Source: Mesorhizobium prunaredense
GTDB lineage: Bacteria > Pseudomonadota > Alphaproteobacteria > Rhizobiales > Rhizobiaceae
Assembly: GCF_900156895.1 (NCBI RefSeq)
Contig: NZ_FTPD01000045.1
Coordinates: 62,001-126,000 of the forward strand
Direction of reading: 5' to 3'
DNA: 64,000 nt
Every line of letters starts with the position of its first letter. Position 1 is the first letter of the stretch. The notes below the pieces were generated by a model. That model was not told where the DNA came from and searched no databases. It was given only the letters and a program-made list of their open reading frames with translations. Of this stretch, positions 8,750 to 18,161 are shown one piece after another. The translations under genes were made by a program, and so were the position numbers.

Positions 8750-9919
8750 TCATTTCAGGTCGAGACTTTCGTACAGCGCTATCATTCTCCTGATCATGAC
8801 GTTGAAATCGTAGTGTTCGGCTGCCGCCCTGACCCTGGCCGCAGTCCCAGGCCGTGACGACAGCTGCAGCGCGCGGGCAAGCCCGGCGGCGAGGTCGTTT
8901 ACGCTGGCTGCGTCGCAAACAAGCGTCGGCTCGAAGCGATCGACAAGCTCGCGCGCCCCACACCCGGTGCTGACCACGGTGGGCAAGCCGCTGGCCATGG
9001 CTTCGATCACCACTGTGCCGAATGGATCATAGATGGAAGGCAGCACCGCAATGTCGGCGGCGCCGTACCATGGCAGCGTATCTTTTTGCGGCCCCAGCAT
9101 GCGGAGCCTTGCACCAAGACCAAGCCTGTCGCCGGCCCGCTGGAAGGCATCGGCGCGCGAATCGTGGCCAATGACCCATAACTCCGGCTCACCATCGAGC
9201 ATTGCGACAGACTTCATCAAGGCAAGAAGTCCTTTTCGCGCAAAACCCGAGCCTACGAAGAGAACGACCGACCTGTCATCGTTGACGCCAAGCCGTGAGC
9301 GAACCGCGGCCCGATGCTGTTGGCGCAACTTAGGGTTGAAGCGGTCCAGGTCGACCCCGTTGGGAATATGGTGCACGCGCTCGGCCGGATAGTCGTAGTG
9401 ACGGACAACGTCCTCAGCCACCATTTTCGAAATGGCAATCACAGCTTTAAGCCGTGGGCTGGCATAGGTCGCGCGCTCGAGGCGCAGCGTCTGGCGGTGA
9501 AACGGGCTCAGCGCTATCGCTGCCCTGCCAAGCCGCGTCTCGAAACGCCGTCGCTCGGCAAGATAGGCGGCATGGACGCCTTCCCCGGCCCGGAAGACGT
9601 CGCAGCACGGAAGGCGATCGTTGCTCTGCACCAGGGCCGGCGGCATTTCGGCGATCTTGCGGCAGACGGCTCGTGCAAAGGACGTCGCCCGCAGGTAGCG
9701 GGGAAAGCGGCGGCCGGCGCACTGAATGAACTCTATGCCTTCGTGTCGCGGCCAGTCGCCGGACAGCACGGCCACCGGTCGTTGCCGCGCGGCGAACGCG
9801 GCCATGATGTTTTCCAGCATGATCTCGCCTCCGCCAAAAGGCGCATAGCGCTGGCGTACAAACAGGATAGGCGTCTTCGGTTCAGCTTGAACCGGTTGAT
9901 CATGCCGTGACAAACCCAT
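8750..9919 (-). CDS. Glycosyltransferase family 4, WaaG-like
   Basis: 389 residues with a two-domain GT-B fold. The N-terminal half carries the glycine-rich RYAPFGGGEIM loop and SNDRLPCCDVFRAGEGVHAA. The C-terminal half carries IPNGVDLDRF, FVGSGFARKGL and the donor-binding YDPFGTVVIEAMASGLP. The ECDVFRAGdGxH-like segment and RKGL loop are typical of WaaG, which transfers glucose to heptose in the LPS core. It is cytosolic or peripheral membrane. The end of the gene is followed by about 100 bases without features before the WaaE-like gene. Confidence 0.85.
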   Translation of the reverse strand: MGLSRHDQPVQAEPKTPILFVRQRYAPFGGGEIMLENIMAAFAARQRPVAVLSGDWPRHEGIEFIQCAGRRFPRYLRATSFARAVCRKIAEMPPALVQSNDRLPCCDVFRAGEGVHAAYLAERRRFETRLGRAAIALSPFHRQTLRLERATYASPRLKAVIAISKMVAEDVVRHYDYPAERVHHIPNGVDLDRFNPKLRQQHRAAVRSRLGVNDDRSVVLFVGSGFARKGLLALMKSVAMLDGEPELWVIGHDSRADAFQRAGDRLGLGARLRMLGPQKDTLPWYGAADIAVLPSIYDPFGTVVIEAMASGLPTVVSTGCGARELVDRFEPTLVCDAASVNDLAAGLARALQLSSRPGTAARVRAAAEHYDFNVMIRRMIALYESLDLK

Positions 9920-10030
9920 GCGATCTCGATACGCCCTTTTGCATTCCGGAACTGGCGAATTTGATCAGTCGCGCACATGAGCGCACTTTGACCAGTTTGG
10001 TTATCCGCGCGCTGCTGGAGTAAAGACTAT

Positions 10031-10750
10031 TCATTTATAGGAAGATACACCATAACTTTCCATGACCTTTTCGCAGTATAAAATTTCTTCTTCGGTAAGA
10101 TAATCCTTATACCCGCCAACTAGGCCGCGTCTAACTTTAAAGCTATCGGAATCGGTTGCGTCTGCTGTTCTTAAGCGATGCCCATAGCGCTCGTCGTATT
10201 GCCCCGAGGACTCCTTGCTTTTCATGGAGTCAAATCGACCGGCGTCAATTGCTTTCCCAATTTTGTCCTCGTCTGGTTCTACTTTCAACCATTTTGCGAT
10301 TCGTCTAAGCTCGGAGACGGCATCGCTGTGGAGCGTTTCGTAGCGTGTGATCAACACATCATCCCTTTCGCTTATTGCCGCCAGCCACATTGCGTTGAAG
10401 CGGAGGGTCCTCTCGATACCAAACCGTGGGTCGCGTACAAAGCTTGACAAATCGCCTTGGAATAAGTCGCGCCATGCTTCGCGTTTGGTGACGTGAAAAT
10501 ATCCGGAAATCGTTGTGTCGATCGGATTGCGATGCAAAAAAAGCAAGGGCCGTTTTCCCAAAAAAGCTTCGGCCGAGCGGAAAGATTTGCTGTGAAACGC
10601 GCTGCCGCCGTGGCTATAATCAAGGCAGACCTCAAGCTGGTCAAGCATGACTCTTAACCACGTCCGCCCTGACTTTGGGTAGGAAATGCAAAGGCCCAAA
10701 TTACTGGAGCTTTCTTGTGCCTTCGGCCTGAGCCACCGCAGTAATTTCAT
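10031..10750 (-). CDS. PAPS-dependent sulfotransferase (paralogue of 12584-13372)
   Basis: 239 residues. The 5'-phosphosulfate loop SYPKSGRTWLRVMLD is near residue 25 and the 3'-phosphate site LFLHRNPIDTTISGYF near residue 75. These mark a classical sulfotransferase that moves sulfate from PAPS to a hydroxyl or amino group. The ATG at 10750 has GAGGTG just upstream. The C-terminal SFKVRRGLVGGYKDYLTEEE is shared with the gene at 12584-13372, so the two are paralogues. The gene is AT-richer than its neighbours. The neighbourhood suggests sulfation of a lipopolysaccharide or capsular sugar, but the acceptor is unknown. Confidence 0.85.
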   Translation of the reverse strand: MKLLRWLRPKAQESSSNLGLCISYPKSGRTWLRVMLDQLEVCLDYSHGGSAFHSKSFRSAEAFLGKRPLLFLHRNPIDTTISGYFHVTKREAWRDLFQGDLSSFVRDPRFGIERTLRFNAMWLAAISERDDVLITRYETLHSDAVSELRRIAKWLKVEPDEDKIGKAIDAGRFDSMKSKESSGQYDERYGHRLRTADATDSDSFKVRRGLVGGYKDYLTEEEILYCEKVMESYGVSSYK

Positions 10751-10961
10751 GATCACCTCGCAAACACCCTATCAGTTGCCGGCTGCTAGGGACCCGGCTT
10801 CCGGGCCTTATGACATGACGGGTGATCTCGATCAAACTTAGCCAATGAGCAACCACATATTTTGTCGCGCCTCGTCCGTAAGCGCTTTCCAATCATGGCG
10901 GCGGGTGTTGCTTGCGGTTTTCCCACTGGTGAGGCATTTAGAAATCAACAGGAAACAGCGG

Positions 10962-11882
10962 ATGAACACCAGCACCCCCCACCTCTCGTATGAGATTCCC
11001 GTCCCGAAATCGAAGCAGGCTCGTGGATTGAGGAGAATCGAGCGCCAGTTGAGGCCCAAGCTGCGGTCGCTCCGGTGGCGGGTTGTCGAGCAGGTTTTGA
11101 GCTGGCGCAATCCCGAGGCGCTGGCATTCTACCGCAGGGCGATGGAAACCGCATATCTGCCGGACGACCTGATCGACGTGGTGCCGCAACTCAAAATCCT
11201 GTACCTCGCCATGCCGAAGGCGGCGAGCAGCCGCATTCGAAGCAACCTTGCAGCCATGATCGGAAACGACACCGTGTCGGGGTGGCGCAGCGACCAAAAC
11301 TGGAAGGTGCACAACCGAAAGGCGTCGAACTTGCAGGCGCCTCGCCATGGCGTCGTGCAGTTCTATCGCATGGCCACAAGTCCCGACGCCTTGCGATTCA
11401 CCTTCGTTCGCAATCCCTATACAAGGCTGTTGTCGTGCTGGGCCGACCAATATCGCGACCGTCCTCTTGTGCCTGGTTACGGCAGGGTGGAGGTCTATCT
11501 AGCCCACCGCGAAATGGCTGATCCGGCACTGCCTGTAGGTGCTGACAAGAGCCTGTCCTTTGCAGATTTCGTCGCCTTTGCCTGCACGACGTCCACATGG
11601 CGCATCGACAAGCATTGGCAGAGCCAAAGCGACATCGTCGACCTCCCAGGCGTTGCGTTCGACCTTATTGGCAAGACCGAAACTTTCGCAAAGGATTTCG
11701 AACGGGTTCTCGATCATGTCGATGCGAGCGACGAGGTGCGACACGCGGCGATGCCACCTCTGCACACCTCCTCGCGCCGCAGGCTTGCCGACTATTTCAC
11801 GCCGGAACTGGCGGACACCATCTATCGTGCGTATGAGCGCGACTTCGATCAGTTTGGCTATGCGCGCGCGCTTCCAGCGTAA
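10962..11882 (+). CDS. Sulfotransferase family 2-type (carbohydrate sulfotransferase-like)
   Basis: 306 residues from the ATG at 10962, chosen for AGGA eight bases upstream; the open frame extends to 10845. It carries LYLAMPKAASSRIRSNLA as the PAPS 5'-phosphosulfate loop and FTFVRNPYTRLLSCWADQY as the 3'-phosphate site, the pattern of carbohydrate sulfotransferases (HNK-1/chondroitin type). It is the only plus-strand gene in this part of the locus and diverges from the sulfotransferase at 10031-10750, so the 210-bp gap holds two promoters. The product probably sulfates a surface glycan. Confidence 0.8.
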   Translation: MNTSTPHLSYEIPVPKSKQARGLRRIERQLRPKLRSLRWRVVEQVLSWRNPEALAFYRRAMETAYLPDDLIDVVPQLKILYLAMPKAASSRIRSNLAAMIGNDTVSGWRSDQNWKVHNRKASNLQAPRHGVVQFYRMATSPDALRFTFVRNPYTRLLSCWADQYRDRPLVPGYGRVEVYLAHREMADPALPVGADKSLSFADFVAFACTTSTWRIDKHWQSQSDIVDLPGVAFDLIGKTETFAKDFERVLDHVDASDEVRHAAMPPLHTSSRRRLADYFTPELADTIYRAYERDFDQFGYARALPA

Positions 11883-11900
11883 AGCGGTCGCGCCGCTGTC

Positions 11901-12587
11901 TCAAAGATATCCGAACGCCTGCATCAAGGATTTCCCACGCCCCTCGGTAAGCTCCGTCAATTCCTGCTGACCCAGTTCGGTCTTCCAGCGGCCGCGGCCA
12001 TCATAAATTGGCTGGTTCACCTGCTGGTTGCGCAACGCTGCATGTTGGGGTTGCGCATCAAGTGTGAACCATCGTTGCGGGCTCCGATGATAGTCGAGCA
12101 AACTCTGGTCGAACGACAATCCCAGGAAGGTGCAGATCTTTTCGACGGTTGCTTCCGGGTCATCGACAAGATCTTCGTAGCGGTAAATCAGGACGTCCGT
12201 GCTGCCGCGCTCGGCAAGCACCATTGTGTTGTCCGAAATCCAGCGATCCAGGCTCTCAGTCGCATCGCCAAGCCGCCTGGTCAGCGATGCAACGGTATCG
12301 CGCCCATCGCGTACCGGCATCACGAACTTCGCGCCCGGCACCAGGCGCCGTATCCGGTCGACACGCCTGATATGACGCGGTGTCTTTTCAAGCAGCACCG
12401 ACTTGCCCGCCCCAATGGCCGCCCGTTTCAGCTTCGAGTAGCGATACAGCGCAAGTGGAGCCCATTTGAAAAACACGTTGGTTTCTTCGAATGGCAAAAA
12501 GACATCGGCATGCGAAGCAAGAATCGTCGCTATCAGCGTGGTGCCGCTATGTCCGCATCCGCAGACAAAGCCTTTGCATCGGATCAA
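11901..12587 (-). CDS. Sulfotransferase (Sulfotransfer_3-like)
   Basis: 228 residues. GCGHSGTTLIATILASHADV at residues 9-28 is the phosphosulfate loop and FVMPVRDGRDTVASLTRRL near residue 90 the 3'-phosphate site. The start appears to be a TTG overlapping the TGA of the upstream sulfotransferase (TTGA), with AGGTG ahead of it, so the two are translationally coupled. It belongs to a different sulfotransferase subfamily from its neighbours. It converges with the plus-strand sulfotransferase across 18 bp. Confidence 0.8.
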   Translation of the reverse strand: MIRCKGFVCGCGHSGTTLIATILASHADVFLPFEETNVFFKWAPLALYRYSKLKRAAIGAGKSVLLEKTPRHIRRVDRIRRLVPGAKFVMPVRDGRDTVASLTRRLGDATESLDRWISDNTMVLAERGSTDVLIYRYEDLVDDPEATVEKICTFLGLSFDQSLLDYHRSPQRWFTLDAQPQHAALRNQQVNQPIYDGRGRWKTELGQQELTELTEGRGKSLMQAFGYL

Positions 12588-13372
12588 TTCACACCTGCCC
12601 TGTCGTCGGCATAAGATATGCCATGCCGCTGAAAGGCTTCATCGAGCCGCCTCCAGTAATCGAGCCGCGCAAGCACGTCGTCACAGAAGGCTACGTCGTC
12701 CGCGCTGAGGTAGTCCAAATAACCACCGACCTTACCCTTTCGAACCTTGAAGCTTTCCGGGTCGTCAGGATCGCGCGGTTGCAATCTCCCGCCGTAGCGC
12801 GCACCCAGTTCTCCTGAGATTTCAGATTGCTGCATTTGTTTGAACGATCTGCTGACAGCAACATCGGCAAGCTGGGACTCGTCAAAAGATCTTCCCAAAA
12901 ATTTTCCGATGCTGCGCAATGCGTCGTTTGTATCCCGCTGCACATCTTCATAGCGCAGAAGCGCAATCTTTCGCATGTGAGTTGCGGCTGCGAACCACTG
13001 CAGATTGAAAAGCGCGATCTTCTCGACACCGTGTTTGGGGCTTCGTATGCAATCGCCGATCGGACCTGCTTCCAGCCCATGGCGTTTGTTGACCTGGAAA
13101 TATCCTGACACCGCAGTGTCGCGGGGGTCTCGCGTCAGGAACAGAATCCGTTGCCGTTTGTAGCGGGTTTTGTCGGCGCTGATCTGCGTCATGTCACGCA
13201 GATCCTTGTGATCGGAACCGTCATGCGTGTAGGCCGCATCAACGCCCAGGTCGTCAAGCATTACGCGCAGCCAGGTCCGCCCGGATTTGGGAAATGAGAC
13301 GACAAGCAGCGACGGCTTTCTTGCAAAAAAGTTGGACAACAAACTCAACGTGCGAACTCCGATTGCGGGCAC
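12584..13372 (-). CDS. PAPS-dependent sulfotransferase (paralogue of 10031-10750)
   Basis: 262 residues starting at a GTG. VVSFPKSGRTWLRVMLDDLG near residue 23 and ILFLTRDPRDTAVSGYFQVN near residue 75 are the two PAPS-contact motifs. The C-terminal part (SFKVRKGKVGGYLDYLSADD) matches the paralogue 2.6 kb away. No strong ribosome site was seen before the GTG. It is followed with a 4-nt overlap by the Sulfotransfer_3-like gene, suggesting a two-step or dual-position sulfation unit. Confidence 0.83.
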   Translation of the reverse strand: MPAIGVRTLSLLSNFFARKPSLLVVSFPKSGRTWLRVMLDDLGVDAAYTHDGSDHKDLRDMTQISADKTRYKRQRILFLTRDPRDTAVSGYFQVNKRHGLEAGPIGDCIRSPKHGVEKIALFNLQWFAAATHMRKIALLRYEDVQRDTNDALRSIGKFLGRSFDESQLADVAVSRSFKQMQQSEISGELGARYGGRLQPRDPDDPESFKVRKGKVGGYLDYLSADDVAFCDDVLARLDYWRRLDEAFQRHGISYADDRAGVN

Positions 13373-13386
13373 TTTGATCGAGCAGA

Positions 13387-14469
13387 TCAGCGATTGTAGA
13401 TATCGATTAGGGCATTGGCGATCCGTTGCGAAGCCGGCACCTTTGGATCGATCGACAGATTGGCATTGAGGAAGTCCCGGCTTTGCTCAAAATAAGTCGG
13501 TCTTGACCTGACCGCAGCATGGATATCCTCGGCGAGGTCATGCTCCGACAATGTTGGTTTGAAGGCGCCCATGGGCCTATCGAACTCGACCATGGGCGAA
13601 ACCAGCGGAAACAGCACCACCGGAATGCCGCAGGCGATTGCTTCGTAAACAGTGGTGCTTGGGCGCGTTACCAGCGCCAGAGCGTCGGGGAGCAGCTGTG
13701 CGAAATCCAGGGGCGATTTGTTCGGCATATCGACTTTTGCGAACATTGTGGGGTGGACGCTAACGATATGAGCCAGGCCGAGTTTCGCACAGGCGGCTGC
13801 CACGGCTTCAATCGCGTGGCGATCTGCGGCATCCTCGATATTCCCTTTGAAGTTCACCAGCACAAACAGCCCTTCATCGTGCCTGGCGCCGGCACTTCCG
13901 ACGGCGCGCTCAATTACCGGGGAACCGACAACGTATGTCGGCTGTCGTCTTTGCTGCAGCGCCGCTGGTCCCATCGACAGGATGTAGTCAGCTCTCACAA
14001 ATCGATGCGGCTGCAGCAGGCGCGCACCTCCGATGAGGCCGACCACACGGACCATGCCGAAGTTGATGGAATCTATGAATCGCCTAAAGAATTGTGGCGC
14101 ATAGTCATTTCCAGTCACCAGCATGTCGCCGGGCCTGATCATCCGCTCGAGTTCGGCAAAGCCGATATGCGACATTTTCCGGGCGTCGAGTTCAGGTCGT
14201 GCTACGCCGCCGCGTTTCAATCCATCAAGATGCGCGAACACGCATCGGATGCCGCGATCAGCCAGAATTTCTGCTGCGTCGGCCAGCAGACGAACATTGT
14301 TGCGGTTGTGTGGGACGAAGTAGACGGTCCTTGTCGCTGCCCTGCCGCGAGCGTAGATACGCCCACGCTTCAACAGATTTCCTGGATGCACAAGCCGATA
14401 CGCCGCGAGGAGCCGCTGCACGACGCCTTCGCTGACAGGAGAAGCCGCCTTGTTTCCCAACCTACCCAA
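13387..14469 (-). CDS. Putative GT-B-type glycosyl/phosphotransferase
   Basis: About 360 residues from a TTG; no ATG is available in frame upstream and no good ribosome site was found, so the start is uncertain. The first half has TVYFVPHNRNNVRLLADAAE. The second half has a conserved GT-B C-terminal look: HIVSVHPTMFA, ALVTRPSTTVYEAIACGIPV and VVLFPLVSP. This resembles CDP-glycerol glycerophosphotransferase or UDP-GlcNAc epimerase-like folds used in capsule synthesis. The exact family could not be named. It ends 14 bp before the sulfotransferase gene at 12584-13372 and is probably cotranscribed with it. Confidence 0.6.
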   Translation of the reverse strand: MGRLGNKAASPVSEGVVQRLLAAYRLVHPGNLLKRGRIYARGRAATRTVYFVPHNRNNVRLLADAAEILADRGIRCVFAHLDGLKRGGVARPELDARKMSHIGFAELERMIRPGDMLVTGNDYAPQFFRRFIDSINFGMVRVVGLIGGARLLQPHRFVRADYILSMGPAALQQRRQPTYVVGSPVIERAVGSAGARHDEGLFVLVNFKGNIEDAADRHAIEAVAAACAKLGLAHIVSVHPTMFAKVDMPNKSPLDFAQLLPDALALVTRPSTTVYEAIACGIPVVLFPLVSPMVEFDRPMGAFKPTLSEHDLAEDIHAAVRSRPTYFEQSRDFLNANLSIDPKVPASQRIANALIDIYNR

Positions 14470-14618
14470 AGATATGCATCGCCTCTTATCCGTGAAATTT
14501 AGAACGGCCGCCCGCCGGGTAGTTTACAATCCCCCCGCCGTCAAGAAAGGCGCTTGACCACTCCGCCGGTTGTGAGCTGCCTTTCACACTCGCGATCGCG
14601 ATGCCTTGCATGGTGGAT

Positions 14619-15791
14619 TCAAATAGCGCTGATGAGTAAGCCCATGTGGTTTTGTGCGTCTTCCATCACCGCGGCCCAAGGCCGTTCCCGTTTCGAGACA
14701 AGCACGGCGGAAGGATAGTAGGGCGTGCGATCGCCCTCGACCGGCCAGGAGCGTTTGAAACCGTCACCAAGAATAAAGACCGACGGGATGCCGAGCGCGC
14801 CCGCCAGATGCGCCCCGGTATTGCTGATGGTTACCACGGCGTCCATCGCGGCCACTTGCGCCGCGAAAAGGTCCATATCGACGAGTTGGTCGATTGACCC
14901 GTCATGCAGGATACGCGCGAGCCCGCCATCGGTCAGGATCTTCAGGTCGGACTCGACTTGGCCATATTGCAGCGAAACGAACCGGAGGTCCGGACGACTG
15001 ATAAGCCCGCGCCATGCCGTAAGTGGCGGCAGGTCCTTGCCAGGATTGGAGCTGCCCCATGCGACGCCGACCAACGGCCGTTCATCCTTCCGATAGCGGG
15101 CGCGAAGTTCAGCGACCCGCGCCGGATCCGGCTTCAGGGGAACGAAATGCTCCCGGATCGTGGTCTCATCGGTCTCGAACACGGCAGTCAGATGCTGAAC
15201 GCCCGCAAAGGCCTGGGCCTCGCCATAGGCGGCCTTGTTCCCGGGACCGACCGCTCGCACATCGGCCGCGGGAAATGTCCGCTGAAAGAGCGGCACCAAG
15301 CGGTGCTCGACCAGGACGATCAAACGAGCAGCCCGGGCGAGCGCACGGCCGACGGAACTCGCATGATGGATCGCGGTGGCCAGACCCTGCTTTTCGGTCT
15401 CCATCAGATCGACGAGGAGGACCTGGCCCGAGATATCCTGGCCGAGCCATTCGCCGCTGACGCGGCCTTCAACAATATGGCGCCGGGCGATCTTGAGCTC
15501 GGCCGCCGGGCCGTACGCGCCCATGCGCATCAACGCCTTGCTAAGCTCGTCGAGCAGGTGAACCTCGCCCCTCGACTTCGCGATCGACCCAAGAGCCAGG
15601 GCTTTCGGCAGCGCGGCCGACCAATCGCGCGCCTCGATGCTTCGCCGATAATCCGCCATCTGGTCGGCAATGTCGCCATCACGCCAGCGAAGGAAAAGCT
15701 GCCGCCGGTGGCGTCGGAACCAGACCTTATATTTGTAGCCTGCAAGCGCGACAACGCCGCGGAACCGGCGAAGGAGTTGGCTACCGGCCAT
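14619..15791 (-). CDS. GT9/GT41-like protein, tandem paralogue 3
   Basis: 390 residues from the ATG at 15791 with GGAG six bases upstream; it overlaps the end of the preceding paralogue by 11 nt. An N-terminal helical basic region (about 1-130) precedes a Rossmann-like half. PLVGVAWGSSNPGKDLPPL and VVTISNTGAHLAGALGIPSV are the donor-site motifs seen in the C-terminal domain of GT9 heptosyltransferases and of bacterial TPR-linked GT41-like proteins. It is most similar to the two genes directly upstream. It is probably a cytosolic transferase of the polysaccharide pathway, with an unknown sugar. Confidence 0.72.
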   Translation of the reverse strand: MAGSQLLRRFRGVVALAGYKYKVWFRRHRRQLFLRWRDGDIADQMADYRRSIEARDWSAALPKALALGSIAKSRGEVHLLDELSKALMRMGAYGPAAELKIARRHIVEGRVSGEWLGQDISGQVLLVDLMETEKQGLATAIHHASSVGRALARAARLIVLVEHRLVPLFQRTFPAADVRAVGPGNKAAYGEAQAFAGVQHLTAVFETDETTIREHFVPLKPDPARVAELRARYRKDERPLVGVAWGSSNPGKDLPPLTAWRGLISRPDLRFVSLQYGQVESDLKILTDGGLARILHDGSIDQLVDMDLFAAQVAAMDAVVTISNTGAHLAGALGIPSVFILGDGFKRSWPVEGDRTPYYPSAVLVSKRERPWAAVMEDAQNHMGLLISAI

Positions 15792-16968
15792 CACCAACTC
15801 CACCGACGATTTGCATAACCCGTCCGCCTGCTTCCTGCATTGCGGACGCCCATTCCTGGCCGCCCTTTCGAACCAGTCGAACGGTTGGATATGTGGCTAC
15901 TGTGTCGCCGAAGGCAGGCCACGACAGCCGAAACCCATCGTCGAGCATGACGACAGTCGGAACGCCAAGCGCTCCTGCCAGATTGGCGCCGGTATTGCTG
16001 ATCGTCACCACCGCATCGAGTGCTGCGATTTGCGCGGCAAAGCGGTCCATATCCGACAGCTGGTCGACGGAAGCGTCATGGATGATGCGTCCCGGCGCCC
16101 AGCGTTCGAATTCGGCGAGCGCTGGCCCGACATCGCCATATTGCAAACTGATGAGACGTCCCGGCAGATTGCCGAGCAGCGCCCGCCAATCATCCAGAGC
16201 CGGCAAATCCTTGCTCTTGTTCAGGCTTCCCCAGGCGAAGCCGATCAGAGGCCCCGAGCCACGATTGAGATAGGTGCTGCGTAGCTCGGCTACCAGCCGC
16301 CGGTCCGGCTCCAACGGAATGAATGGCGCGCGCGCTGTCGGCTCATCCGGCCAGAAGAACTTCGCCAATGTCTCGAAACTGGCGAAGACATCGGCGTCTA
16401 CCGCCGCCACCTCCCCTTCTCCCTCTAGCCTGACATCAAGCGCAGGATATGTTCGGCGATAAAGTGGCGCGAGTCGCGGCTCGACCAAGACGGTGCATCG
16501 GTTGGCAGTTGCGACCACCGGGCCAAGCAGCGACGCGAACTGGAAGAAGATTGCAAGATCGCCTTCGCGCCGCTCGACGGCAAGCTTGCAATCTGCAAGA
16601 TCACCGCCATCCCATTCGGGCCGGCCGGGTACTTGCTTGCTCGACGCAATCAACTGCCAGGCACGATTCCCGCCGCCGAGGCGTCTCAGTCCACGCCCGG
16701 CTTTCTTGACAAGCCCGGGATCGCCAAGCTGCTCACCGAGCAGGCCGAGTGCCAGCGCATGATCCCGGGCCGCATGCCAGTCACGCCGCTCGACACTCTG
16801 CGCCATCAGGCTGACATGCCGTTCGACGCTTTCTTCAGCATGGCGCGAGGGACGCCTAAAAAACTTTTTCGCCCGATCGAGAACCTTCTTCAGCCCCTTG
16901 CCGTCAACGCCTTGCGGGCGCAGGTCGGCGGCTTTCGCCTTTTCAAGGATGGATCGTCTGTTCGGCAC
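15781..16968 (-). CDS. GT9/GT41-like protein, tandem paralogue 2
   Basis: About 395 residues. The start is uncertain: GTG 16968 has GAGGG five bases upstream, whereas the longer TTG 16980 overlaps the previous stop (TTGA). The layout matches both neighbours: a basic helical N-terminus (EESVERHVSLMAQSVERRDW), a middle Rossmann-like part, and the motifs PLIGFAWGSLNKSKDLPAL and VVTISNTGANLAGALGVPTV. Divergence from its paralogues is substantial outside these motifs, so the triplication is not recent. The acceptor is unknown. Confidence 0.72.
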   Translation of the reverse strand: MPNRRSILEKAKAADLRPQGVDGKGLKKVLDRAKKFFRRPSRHAEESVERHVSLMAQSVERRDWHAARDHALALGLLGEQLGDPGLVKKAGRGLRRLGGGNRAWQLIASSKQVPGRPEWDGGDLADCKLAVERREGDLAIFFQFASLLGPVVATANRCTVLVEPRLAPLYRRTYPALDVRLEGEGEVAAVDADVFASFETLAKFFWPDEPTARAPFIPLEPDRRLVAELRSTYLNRGSGPLIGFAWGSLNKSKDLPALDDWRALLGNLPGRLISLQYGDVGPALAEFERWAPGRIIHDASVDQLSDMDRFAAQIAALDAVVTISNTGANLAGALGVPTVVMLDDGFRLSWPAFGDTVATYPTVRLVRKGGQEWASAMQEAGGRVMQIVGGVGDGR

Positions 16969-16976
16969 GGCGACCC

Positions 16977-18155
16977 TCAACTATCGCTAGACAGCGTCGA
17001 ACGCGCCGTCAAAATCGACGAGAGCCGGCGGCCGACGTCGTCGAGCACCACCGGCCACGCACGGCCTTCCTTGCGAATGACGACGCCGTTAGGATACCAT
17101 GGCGTTCGATCGCCAATCACTGGCCACGCCGTCTGAAAATTGTCATCGATCAGGAAAACGGTCGGAACACCGAGTGCTCCAGACAGATGGGCCGCCGTAT
17201 TGCTGATCGTTACGATGGCATCGAGCGCGGCGATCTGCGCGGCAAAACGCTCCATATCAACCATCTGGTCGACACTGTCGTCATAGATAAGCCGCGCGTC
17301 ATTGCCGTTGCGCAGGCGCCGCAGCGCCGGCTTGATCTGTCCATACTGGAGGGAAACGAATGTCGCGCGTGTCTGGGCGATGAACCGTGCCCATTCGGGG
17401 AAATCGGGCACGTCCTTGGTGTGTGATTTGCTGCCCCAGGAAAGACCCACCAGTGGCAGATCCGTCATCGAGCGATAGCGCTTGCGGAATGTCTCGACGA
17501 GTTCAGGATCAGCTCGCAGCGGCACGAAATCGGCGGCAAGGCTTTCGGCATCGCGGCCGAAAACCCAGGCGAGATTTTCGAAGGTCGCAAATTTGTCGCC
17601 TACGACATTCTGCTGCGCTGGGACCACGGTCGCATTCGGGAATGTCCGCTGCACAAGTGATACGAGCCGAGGCTCGACCCGAATGGTCGCGCTTTGCGCA
17701 CATGCAGCGGCGGCGCCGGCCAGTCGCGCATGACGGATAACCCGGCCAAGACTGCGAGGGTCATCCTCTACAAGATCGATCAGCAGTGTATCCGAACCGA
17801 GGTCTTCTCCAGTCCACTCATTGGCACCTTTCCCTTTTCGTTGCCGGCGAGCGGAAAGCCGAAGCTCGGCCGCGCGCGCGAAGTTGCCCAGCCGTTCGAA
17901 TGCCTGGCCCGCCTTCTGCATCATTTCAGGGTCGCGGGCACGATCGGCCATGATGGCCATTTCATTGGTACTTGCTTCAAGCCCTGTCCAGTCCCTGCGC
18001 GCGATCAGCGCGTCGGCCCTGGCCTGCTGCTCAAGAACGGAACGAGGTTTGGAGCCGGTAAACAGCCTCCGCACGGCCTTTGTGTATCGGCGCAACTGCA
18101 GGCCCAATCCGCCAATCACGTACCGGATATAGGAACCGTGGTAAAAGCTGGTCAT
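16977..18155 (-). CDS. GT9/GT41-like protein, tandem paralogue 1
   Basis: 392 residues. The ATG lies just behind the stop of the upstream ABC exporter gene, with AAGG bridging them, so exporter and transferases form one operon. The helical N-terminal domain has TPR-like character (DWTGLEASTNEMAIMADRAR ... AFERLGNFARAAELRLSAR). The C-terminal domain has PLVGLSWGSKSHTKDVPDF and IVTISNTAAHLSGALGVPTV. The sequence supports a glycosyltransferase fold but does not fix the substrate. Being first in the run, it may be the most expressed. Confidence 0.72.
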   Translation of the reverse strand: MTSFYHGSYIRYVIGGLGLQLRRYTKAVRRLFTGSKPRSVLEQQARADALIARRDWTGLEASTNEMAIMADRARDPEMMQKAGQAFERLGNFARAAELRLSARRQRKGKGANEWTGEDLGSDTLLIDLVEDDPRSLGRVIRHARLAGAAAACAQSATIRVEPRLVSLVQRTFPNATVVPAQQNVVGDKFATFENLAWVFGRDAESLAADFVPLRADPELVETFRKRYRSMTDLPLVGLSWGSKSHTKDVPDFPEWARFIAQTRATFVSLQYGQIKPALRRLRNGNDARLIYDDSVDQMVDMERFAAQIAALDAIVTISNTAAHLSGALGVPTVFLIDDNFQTAWPVIGDRTPWYPNGVVIRKEGRAWPVVLDDVGRRLSSILTARSTLSSDS

Positions 18156-18161
18156 CGGCCT

